Assembly (NCBI GenBank): GCA_013399305.1
Contig: VXAI01000180.1
Location: 616,020 to 680,019 of the forward strand
Length of the DNA: 64,000 bases
Origin: Rostratula benghalensis
Lineage: Eukaryota; Chordata; Aves; Charadriiformes; Rostratulidae
Direction: 5' to 3'
The position numbers and the translations under genes were made by a program. This document shows, piece after piece, positions 54,424 to 64,000 of the stretch. The notes under the pieces were generated by a model that saw nothing but the letters and a program-made list of their open reading frames with translations, was not told the origin of the DNA and made no database searches. The first letter of the stretch is position 1. Each line of letters starts with the position of its first letter.

Positions 54424-57285
54424 GGTGTGAAAAAGTGGATTATTATGTCCTGAGTTAGAATTGTATTTGTATTTTGGCAGTGCACGAAAATAGAGCCTTA
54501 ACAAAGAGGCACCAGTTGTCCTTACTTGAACAATAATATTGATCCCAAAAAGATGGAGAAGCTTTTGTCTTCTTGTTACAAAAGATTGTTATATTGACAT
54601 AACAGAAACTGAAAAATTGAACCTAATATGAAGACAAATTTTCTATTCATTTGAAGGGCAACACTGGAAAAAAAAAATCTTTATAGTTACCAGGGTGTAA
54701 AAGCAGGTGGTAAAATACTCTCGGCTCTTATACAGTATTTACTTTTTCTAGCAGATTTCCAGAACCGCTGTCTTAGGCCTGTGAATCTTGCTGCTGTTTT
54801 GCTCAGAGACCTAAGGCACATGCCTTATATGGAGCATTTCCAGTTTTCTTGTTAACTTCTTGTTCGTGTTGCCATAGCTGCTAGAGCCCTCTGTTAGAAC
54901 TATGGCTAGGTATTATTGAACATTTAGGAGAAAGGAGTGGGGATGGGGGCGAACTGTGTGCTTCTGAGCAGTATGGAGAAAATGGGGAAAGAGAGAGAGC
55001 AAGGAGCAGATGGTAAGAGCACAGACCACCTTGTCTCCTTTCCTGTCAGTGGTGCTCTCTCTTTACCCTTTTTCTTGCAAGGAAAAACAAACAACAGCAG
55101 CAACAAAAAAAAAAGAAATCCTAAGTCCATCACACTCACTTTGTTACAAGATGCTGGGTTTTGTTCTGTAATGAGATCATGGAGGCCCAGGTGACCATTC
55201 TTGTTTTGCCTTTGGAAGAAAAATGAACTTCCACTCCCTGTACCCAGAGAACCTCTGCCGCTCAGAGATCCTCGAGAGATGTCAGAGGAGATGGAAACAG
55301 AGCAGTAGGTTTCCAGTAAATTGGGCTCTTCAGACAAAGTAACATTTGTGCCTACACAGAGAATTGAGCCTTCTGGGGAAATGTCAGGAAAGACATTCTG
55401 AAGACTGCAGCAGAGGAATGGGCATTTGGGAAGGAGGGAGATTTGGAACCTATTGAAGAGTGAAACTTTCCAGGGAACAGGGGATGAAGTGATTGTTTTG
55501 TGGGTTAGCAGTTGTGGGGGCAACAGAAACAAACATTTTCTGGTCGCTTTTACCGTCCCAATTACTGGGATACTGTGAGGATTATTTCATTGCTTCAGGA
55601 TGACAGGCACAGGCAGGTGACAGGGTAGAGAATGGTATTCTTATTTCTTCTGTCCCTGATACCAAGTTAGGGGCTATATTAATCTTACTGCCTCCAGCCC
55701 AATTTGCAGCAGAGAGGTGAGAATCACTTACCCACTTAGAGGTAAAGTTTAGCAGAAGATTTTTGGTCTTTTGGTAAGGTAGAATTTGAGGGATGTTGGA
55801 GGCATACTCTGATATTTAAATAGCAAATGTAAATCCAAAGGGTATAGACAAGAAAAAGATAGGGGAGGAGTGACTTCCTTATTACAGCTCTAATGTTCAG
55901 GCTGTAGTTACTGAAGAAACACAAATGCTCCCGTCCGCTAGTGCTTGAAGAAATCTATTTCTGCCTTGTACTTCTATTAAGTGCTGTAAAAAAAAAAAAA
56001 AAATCATAATTATAGTGTACTAAACTAATTCTTTTACACTGCAGTGAGCTTAAAATAATGTTGAATCCATATTTCCATTAGCTAGCAATGAAAAAACTAT
56101 TAAGAATAACACTTAGCATAGAATCAATCCAATTCCTGCAAGTGTTTCTAAAGAAGAATGGCTCTGCAGAGCTGTAAATAAATGAAAGCCATAGCCTGCA
56201 ACGCACTGTAATGTCTGTACTATCTAAAATTTCAATTCAAGGAGAAAATGTTCATTTTAATCATTTGATTAGAGCTACAGAAATAGATCAAGGGGCAGGT
56301 TTAAGAAGATGTTGAGCTCTTCTTTCCCATATGCTTTCTAGAAATTAGTTATTTAACTACTAAGTTTGGCCACTTTTCTCCCAAGTCTTCATCTGTACAG
56401 AAGGTGTTTAACTGGCTTAAAGTATCCATCTCCTTATAGGTGTTTCATACCATTGCAGTTACCATGTCACCAGGGCATTTTTCATCTGGAGACTATAAAT
56501 ACAGAGACACCATTCTGCAGTATTTATTGGCCCAAACTCAAGAAATGGCCAGCTTCCTCTAAAGAGTTACCCAAACTCATTCTCTAAGTAGGCAGTACCT
56601 CTGAGGTACTCAGGTTATACAGTAATGGGTATCATAGACGAGATAGATATTCATTATCACTTCCCAAGGGGGTGTTTTAGATTAAATAGAAGTTTAAAAT
56701 GCCCAGCAGAAACAAACTCTTTGTTAAATGTGCTTAATCTTTTGGATATGAGCCGATTACAGTGTAATTGCTGATAAACTCCTTTCGATGCACGGCAAGA
56801 TGGAACTGCTTTGACCAAGTCATTAATTTATTCTGTTACTCATAATTTAGGAGCTGTAAAGACACAAAAACATGCTTCCCAGTGTGGATAAATGGGAGAA
56901 CTGCGATAATTGGAGGGAGATAAATTTGTTAAACTTTCCCTGCTAATACGAGGAGAAGAGTCTGCAGCATGGCTCTCCTTGGCACTGTCTAGGGGCACGC
57001 TCTCTTCAGCGGACACCCCCTGAAGTCCAACTTGACTGTGAAGTCCATCTTGGTCTGTGGTAGTATGTCAGAGGGTAGAATTTAGCCCAAAATGTCTTTA
57101 AGATAAAAAAAAATATTCAGTGTTTTTACAGTAGTAAAAACTTGCTGTGGGAGGGGAGACTGGCGTAATGCTTTTTCTATGCTCCTTTTCCAGTGTTACT
57201 CTGAGCCATGGGAAGAGCCTTGCTCATACTGCAGGTGTGAGGTGGTGTGACCAGTGAAGAAACATGCCCAGTAACTTCCTTTCTT

Positions 57286-57690
57286 CACAGAATTGTAGAG
57301 TTGTCTGGGTTGGAAGGGACCTTTCAGATCATCCAGTCCAACCACCAACCCAACTCTGATCAAACCCATCCCTAACCCATGTCTCTCAGCACTCTGTCAA
57401 CCCGACTTTTCAATCCCTCCAGGGATGGGGCCTCAACCCCTGCCCTGGGCAGCCCAGCCCAAGCCTTCATAACCCTTTCCCTGGAAACATTTCTCCTCAT
57501 CTCCAACCTGAACCTCCCCTGGGGCAACTGGAGGCCATTTCCTCTTGTCCCATGGCCTGGGACTGGGGAGAAGAGACTGAACCCCCCTGGCTACCCCCTC
57601 CTTTCAGGGAGTTGGAGAGAGCCAGAAGGTCTCCCCTCAGCCTCCCCCAGGCTGAACACCCCCAGCTCCCTCAGCCTCTCCTCATGGAGA
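57286..57690 (-). mobile_element. CR1 LINE 3' portion (young subfamily), antisense
   Basis: Reads CACAGAATTGTAGAGTTGTC then GGGTTGGAAGGGACCTTTC at its 3' end, the reverse complement of the copies at 37645-38081 and 52801-53037. It extends into the ORF2 end (reverse of [17 protein letters not shown] type sequence) and stops at CTCATGGAGAAG. The open frame on the + strand over it is a shadow. Confidence 0.93.
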
Positions 57691-58540
57691 AGTGATGATA
57701 CAGGTGTCAGCATTGCTCTGGTGACCACCATATGGCCAAGTCCCTGTCTCATTTTGGACGTTAGCACAGCTAAGTTATAGCATCACTTGCATCACCTTTA
57801 CCAAGTCTTGTCAAATCTACAGCCTGTAGGTCTGCAGCCCGTGGTTTCCTTCAGTACCTACAGCCTGGAAGCAGGAGGCAATTATTTTCCAGGTTCCACC
57901 TGAAAAGTAGCATCAAATCTGTGACCTTCTCTGCCAAACTTGGTTCCCGAGCCAATGGGCAAATGCTTTGTGCGTCACCTTTGGCTGGGAAGTCCCAGCC
58001 ACTCTCACCATTGTAATGTAACCTTCCAGAAAGCAAACGAAACCACTGCTTTGATGTGTTTCTCTAGGTGCTCAGATGCTCTTGTGTGTGAGGTATTATC
58101 GTGAAAACCACATTATCACAGTAATTCAGGGCCTTCGGGCATCTGATGTTGCCAGTTGCCTTCAGTTCCTGCTGGTATGTAATTTATCACTGGCGTGGCC
58201 TACCCTGCTGAAATGTGCCCTTTGTGGGCAGAGGCACAGCTAATATACTTTCCAAGTGTGTTTGAATTGCTTCCATAAATCACTGCTGTCACTCTGAGCA
58301 GTTTTATCACTTGCCAGCACAATATGTTATCTTCATGCCTTATAGTCTTGATACTATTCCGGGCTTTGTATTTGTGTAAATTCTAATGGGCCATAACTTA
58401 TTTTATCAAATGAATTTGAGCAGCCCTGATTTTTTTACTCTTTTTTTTTTTACCTTTTTTTTTTTTTTTTTTTAAATGGAAACTTTGCCTTGATCTGTAA
58501 AGAGGACAGCACTTTTATGGGATGTGTTTTATAGTGGTAG

Positions 58541-58583
58541 TTATTTTAGTAGTAGTAGTAGTTATTTTAGTAGTAGTAGTAGT
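58541..58583. repeat. Short tandem repeat: two TTATTTTAG(TAG)4 units
   Basis: A 21-base unit, TTATTTTAG followed by four TAG triplets, occurs twice in tandem at 58541-58561 and from 58562. It lies about 70 bases after a long interrupted T-run (58440-58473). Confidence 0.85.
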
Positions 58584-59299
58584 ATCTAACTCTAGGAACA
58601 CTTCCACCTTGTTTTCAATTTGTTAATTTTCATTCTCCTAAGGAGTTCACACAGCTGGGGTAGCTCTGTTTTGTACCTCCACTGTGAAGCAGGAAGAGCA
58701 GCTACACAGTCATCCAGGGTCACAGAGTCTCAGCAGCAAGTAAGACAGTGGGCAGATGCAGGAGCTTCCTTACCTCCATTTTTTCTTAATTTTTTTATTT
58801 GCTATCTGTAAAAAATATCCATCAAACTAATCAACTGTTGAGATGTCAAATGAAAAAAAAAAATCCTCAAATGCAGAAAGCAGTTGCAGACAGGCCTTCC
58901 TACCTGAGACCTGCAGGATAGCATCACAGGGAAGTCACAAGTAGTTAATTGTGCCTGAGGCATAATTAATTCCTTTCTCTGGGAGTCCTTCCCCTGAGTC
59001 ATAGAAAACAGCTGGGAGCAGGAGCAGCATAAGGATGGTCAGAGCTGTGATGTGGAGCTCAGGCATGGGCTGGGAGAGGGTGAAGTTGTGCCTTGGCAGC
59101 TAGACCCACTCCTCTGGGTGAGGACCAGTTACACTCACACCGCCTCACACCGTCTGCCTGCTCTGTCCTCTCCCAGGCATGTTGGGTGGGACTGCTCCCA
59201 ACCACCAGCTCAGCTGCCCACCAGGCAGGTTCCTCATAAGGTCACTTTAAGCTCTTAGACACAAGTTCATTCATCAGGAATGAGCCCAGGGACGCTGAA

Positions 59300-59452
59300 G
59301 CTGCCCCATCCCTGAAGGGGTTCAAGACCAGGCTGGATGGGGCTTTGAGCAGCCTGGTCTGGTGGGAGGTGTCCCTGCCCATGGCAGGGGGGTTGGAACT
59401 GGATGATCTTTAAGGTCCCTTCCACCTTTACCTATTCTATGAGTCTATGATC
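59300..59452 (+). mobile_element. CR1 LINE 3'-end fragment, different subfamily
   Basis: CTGCCCCATCCCTGAAGGGG followed by TTCAAGACCAGGCTGGATGG, GTTGGAACTGGATGATCTTT, AAGGTCCCTTCCACC and the terminal TTCTATGAGTCTATGA. This 3' end type (GGCTGGATGGGGCTTTGAGC) differs from the other copies in the window. Confidence 0.92.
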
Positions 59453-62004
59453 ATATTTTTCTTCTCCTGCCACAGTGTTAGATCTCTTTGAGTGTGAACC
59501 TGTGGACACACTTCAAGACCTTGCTGTTTCTTGGAAGCTCCTTGCAACCAGAGGCTCTCCTCAGCTCTCCTTTCTCAGGAAAGCTTTGACATTAAATGCA
59601 TTGTTTCCAGGACAGCCAGTAAAATGACTCCTTTTTATGGCTTTGCTTAAAATACCAGTGAATATTTATGAACCAATTTGCTGCAGCTTCTCCTATGCTG
59701 GGGAAAAAATGCTTTTATTTTAATTGATGCAATAGCTCATTCCAGAATATGAGAACAAGTTCTATAAAGTAGTCAATTGTTATAATTAGAAAATAATTTA
59801 TTTGCAGCAGATAGATTTGCTAAAAATGTGAAGACTGTATTCATCTGTTTTTTTAGTTTGAAGAAGTTATGTTAGTTGTTTAAAATTCAACAATGGCTCT
59901 GCTGCAAGGGAGAATTTAGAGGTGTAGATTGGGTTCCTCGTTGTGAGGAGCGGTCTAAAGGTATGACTTAGAGTTGTCCTTTTTCAATGACAGAAGCCAA
60001 TGTTTATTCTCAAGATTTGCACTCGGAACAAGCGGTAGTTGCTAAAGAACATTTTGCAGATGTCTTTGCAGATCCTGTGATTTTCTCTTTTCAAAAATTT
60101 TAGCTACACAGACACTTTTGGCAGCTTGGCTAGGCACATCAGCCACCACTTCAGAAAGGCACGTTGTAAATTTAACATGGAGAGACGTTTCTGGCAGCTG
60201 CTTTGCGGTTTGACTTTGAGCAGCCCCAGAAGAAGGATATGAAATCAGTTACCCCATCCAGACCACGTAAGCAAGAAACACGTATTTTCACTGAAAAGGC
60301 GACCCGAATGATGGCGCTGCGTTAAATTCAGTGATGGCATGTATAGGAACGCTTGTATACCACTGCCCACATGCATAGATTATCTCATAGGATCAGAGGA
60401 GCTGGAGATGGAGGGTACTTGTGTTTCTGTGAAAAAAACACTAAGAAACCTGCTTTTCCCACACAAGACATCCATCCCACCTCAGCTGAGCCTGGGGAGC
60501 TGACGGTTGCCTTTTAGCAAGCATTGCAAAGCCTTTGCAAAGCCTTCCAGGTGGATTCTGAAATTCCCATTCATATTGGTTGGTTGGCAAATCTCTGATT
60601 TGCGGAGACCTGTGGTTACGACTTACGCTCTGGCAAACGGCTCCTGCTGTGCTCTCTTCCCCACCTTCCTGCCAGTATTGGCAGACGTCAGGCTCTGGGA
60701 ATCCAGCCCTACCCTTGCAGGTGCTGACAGTGAAAAACAGCCCTATTTTTTGGATCAAAGTAGGTTTCTTCATCCAACTGAAAATTTTGCAGGGTTCTGT
60801 ATGAAACTCTTGGCAATTTCAGCACTTGGGGGTCTCTTCATATTATCTATTATATTGGAGATGAGTTGGGTTTCCATTGACTTTATCAATTGAGTTTACA
60901 GCACTTCTCAGCGCTGCTGGATTTCAGGACATCTCATGGAGAAGTCACCCCTCAAAACTTTATTTTACAGATGAGAAAACTAGAATGCAGAAAGGAGAAG
61001 TAATGCACTCAGAGCATGCTTTGTCCCAGGCAAGCAAAAAGCTATCAGTATTTATGATGCTTGCAAGGAGAAAGTTCTGCTGCTGCCTCTCAAATCTACC
61101 TTGACCACGCACCCAGATTGATCTTCAGTATTTATGCTGAGTTGAAGATTTCGTGCGTTTATCGTCTTTATTGTGCACTTCCCATAGCTCTGAGTGCTTA
61201 GCTAGCATCGCTCACAGGTTTAGACTTTGCAAATACCTTTGGCCGTGAAGATTGTGAGCACAGCTTTGCTGGGGTTGCAGACTATTAAAAGTGTGCCATG
61301 TGGCAGCAAATGCTCCGTGACAGCTCTGCCCCAGCGATTTCTGAGAGCAGACATTGCCCCGGAGAGACCCACAGCAGACAAAGCACAAATATCCGGGAGA
61401 CTTTCCTGCATTTAAATTCGTGCTACGCTGCTTGGTTTTTTCACTAATGAAAGTCAATTTGGCATCATTGAAATTGCACGGTGGCAGATACCTGGAGGGG
61501 GAGAAATAAGGGGATCAGGACAGATCCTGGGGGTTTTGCAGTGCAAGTCTCCCTCCAGCACTTTTGTTTGACAGATCAACCTTTTTTGGGCTGTTGCACT
61601 GGTTGGGTTAACCAAAATATCCATGTGCTGTGATAACACTGGACCACCTGTATCGGGAGTATTTCCAACTGACTAATGTGCTCTGCTCTGAAAGCCGGGG
61701 ATGAGCAAGGGCAAGGAGAGGCTTATCTCCCTGTAGCTGAATTAAAGCATGCTCTGAGTGAATGTTTTGACATCTGGTGACCACAGGCCTGGTTCCAGCT
61801 TTGCTGGAGCCCACAGGAAAACCATCAGTAGCATGAGTGAGGCAGGGACTGGGAGAGTGGCATCTGCACATGTCCAAGGCACTGCTGTTGGCCAGTTCAG
61901 CAGAGAGACTTGGGAATCAGTGAAGAAACCAAAAAGTCTCCTCTGAAGCCACCTCCATCCTCCTTCTCTCTTTTGTCTTTCTCCTGCTCTCTTTGGGCCA
62001 GGGT

Positions 62005-62822
62005 TTCAGAGAATCAGGGAATTGTCGGAGTTGGCAGGGACCTCTAGAGCTCACCCAGTCCCACTCCCCTGCTAAAGCAGGGTTGCCCAGAGCACATCAC
62101 TCAGGGCTGCATCCAGGAAGGGCTTGAAGGTCTCCAGAGAAGGGGACTCCACACCCTCCCTGGGCAGCCTCTGACAGGGCTCTGACACCTTCACCCCAGA
62201 GAAGTTATTCTGCCTGTTCAAATGGAACTTCATGTGTTCCACCTTGTGCCTGTTGTCCCTCGTCCTGTCACTGAGAAACACTGAGAAGAGTCTGGCTCCA
62301 TCCTCCTTCAACCCACCCTTTAGGTACTTGCAAACACAGATAAAGTCTCCCTTCAGCCTTCTCTTCTCCAGGTTCATGAGTCCCAGCTCTCTCAGCCTTT
62401 CCTCCTCAGGCAGATGCTCCAATCTCTCCGTCATCTTTGTTGCCCTACACTGGCCTCCCTCCAGTAGTTCCCAGTCTCTCTTGAACTGGGGAGTCCAGCA
62501 CTGGTGGCAGGATTCCAGTTGTGGCCTCCCCAGTGGAGAGTATAGGGAGAGAATGACCTCCCTCCACCTCCTGGCCACACTCGTCCCTACACAGCCCAGG
62601 ATTCCTTTGGCCTCTTGGCTACAAGGATGCATTGCTGGCTCATGGAGAGTTTACTGCCTACCAGGATCCCCAGATCCTTCTCCTTAGAAGTGTTTTCAGC
62701 AGGTCTCCCCAACCCCCCAACCTCTATTGGTGCCTGGGGTTCTTCCTCCCCAGGTGCAGGACCCTGCACTTGCCCTTGTTGAACCTCATGAGGTTCTTCT
62801 CTGCCCAGCTCTCCAGGTCTGT
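62005..62822 (-). mobile_element. CR1 LINE, 5'-truncated, antisense, longest copy
   Basis: About 820 bases on the minus strand. Translation gives CR1 ORF2 C-terminal motifs: [79 protein letters not shown] and RLPREGVESPSLETFKPFLD, followed by the 3' UTR ending CTGATTCTCTGA. The upstream part ([18 protein letters not shown]) is in the next frame, so the ORF is broken. It has more substitutions than the young subfamily and looks older. Confidence 0.92.
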
Positions 62823-64000
62823 TCTTGGTGCAGGTGTGCAGAAAAGCTTGCTGCTGATAGCATCACATCTATTCATCTCTTTTGTGAAACATGTGAAAGA
62901 AACACGTGTCTCCAGATGTTAATACTCTTGTTTGCAAAAGTACCACTCAACCCTCTTCAGAAAAGGCAAAGATTAAAGTTTGCATCCACCGGGCATTCCC
63001 CCTTTTTCTTTTCTGGAAAAATGTAGTTCGTATTATTATTCTGACCACCCAATGCAAGAGGTGAAAATGCATTTGCCTGAGATATGGACATAGGTTTGCT
63101 TTGCAGATTTATCAAGAGTTTGCTTAAAGATTCCTTGGCCAATTAAAGCAAAAAAAAAATAATCTCAAATTCCTTTGAAATGAGCTTGATCCTTCCTCCC
63201 CTTCAAGGCAAGATGAAATAAAAGATTGAAATTGCCTATGGACAATTAAATCATTCCATTTCCTTTAAAATACTTTTTAAATGTAAATTGAACAGAATTT
63301 TTCAAGTCTTAGAAATTAGTAGTGTTCTGTTTGGAGTGTCAGAAGGGAATGGTTTAACTTTTTCAGGCATTCTTGCCTTTGACTCTATTGTTCTCTCCTT
63401 TGTAAGATGAATAATTTGGCCCTGGGTGAGGCTAACCAGGCTGGGGGGTGACGATGTCTGTAGATTGCGCTGGGCACCTTTTTTCCAAGAAGAAGGTTGA
63501 GTTGGAAGATACAGCCCAGTTTTTGAGCAGTAGTCTGACATACTGCCTTTGGACCCGCGGCAGAATTACAACCAGTGGGAGTGGATGCCTAGGAAGGGAG
63601 GCTGATACAAAGCACTTGAAGGTGCTTTACGTGTCTGTAGCGTTGGGCAACAGGAATGGAGGGTCTTTATGATAAACGATTGCTTTAGTAGCAGAAAAGG
63701 CCTAACCCAATTTCCTTAACAGCTCTTTTTAATTAAGAAAGGCAAGAGAAGTAAGCTAGAAGGGTTTAATTGCAAGGTAAACAGGGCTGGGAGCGCTCTG
63801 TGCCTGTGCCACAGAGGTGAAGTAGGTTAGACCCATCCCTGGTTGCCGTGTGGTATCGCCAGTATCTCTTGGTGCACAGCCAGTGCTTCGTCTAATGGTG
63901 CTTCCGTATGCGTACATATTGGCACTGGGCCATGTGTGGATGCAGGCTTGGTCCCATCTTATCCAACATTCCCACTTGTGGATGGAGCAGCAGCAGTGCA

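Larger units (their letters stand above)
39154..64000 (+). other. ARPP21: ARPP21 long 3' intron (at least 24.8 kb), host of mir-128-2
   Basis: No further ARPP21 exon is visible up to the window end. The intron contains the mir-128-2 hairpin near its start, a (TTCC)n tract with an assembly gap, six CR1 copies and a probable solo LTR, each listed separately. Between them it is unique AT-rich sequence: 40730-45820 (nothing recognised), 46210-50490 (nothing recognised), 54430-57280 (an A-run near 55988-56003 and a chance 202-codon antisense frame), 57700-59290 (T-runs and a TAG repeat), 59460-62000 and 62830-64000 (nothing recognised). Confidence 0.8.

Noticed and set aside
54924..55532. 202-codon antisense open frame
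   Set aside because: No domain, no splice or promoter evidence, low-complexity Phe/Leu and Ser stretches; long for chance but not supported.
62072..62632. 186-codon minus-strand frame as a host gene
   Set aside because: CR1 ORF2 C-terminus with a broken upstream frame.

Overview
The window is an intron-rich piece of a bird genome. The bird call rests on eleven CR1 LINE fragments, most with the typical 3' end carrying ATTCTATGA-like repeats and several coding the C-terminal part of the CR1 reverse transcriptase polyprotein, together with a probable avian-type endogenous retroviral solo LTR. I cannot name the species.

Only one protein-coding gene is supported, on the + strand: the middle-to-3' part of ARPP21 (cAMP-regulated phosphoprotein 21, also called TARPP or R3HDM3), a neuronal and thymocyte R3H/SUZ-domain RNA-binding protein. 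Ten exons can be placed to the base, each with AG/GT borders and a continuous reading frame: 1623-1731, 3818-3919, 10429-10466 (38-nt microexon), 12543-12602, 13525-13754, 21053-21283, 25910-26079, 27589-27693 (35-codon in-frame cassette), 30097-30369 and 39027-39153. The first two code the SUZ domain. The rest code a long disordered tail, first Ser-rich, then Gln/Pro-rich, then Tyr/Gln-rich. The R3H exons lie upstream of the window. The last coding exon or exons (expected to continue from the phase-1 end of exon 39027-39153) lie downstream.

The intron after exon 39027-39153 contains the mir-128-2 hairpin at about 39615-39695, with the complete mature miR-128-3p sequence at 39664-39684. Host gene and microRNA are therefore transcribed together, as in other vertebrates. 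This also separates ARPP21 from its paralogue R3HDM1, which hosts mir-128-1.

The rest is intron. Between 1 and 31000 it is mostly unique AT-rich sequence with short CR1 tails, a (TTCC)n microsatellite at 2092-2273 and two G-quadruplex-like runs downstream of the microexon. From 31000 to 64000 CR1 copies are denser. Three copies of one CR1 subfamily are very alike, which suggests fairly recent activity. A second (TTCC)n tract at 40254-40729 is interrupted by a 360-base assembly gap. Probable exons are well supported; regulatory suggestions (G-runs, a GCATG near the cassette exon, a CpG-rich pocket at 5560-5700, inverted CR1 pairs) are inference. I found no second gene, no tRNA and no CRISPR-like array, and nothing that looks like an undescribed multi-gene system.
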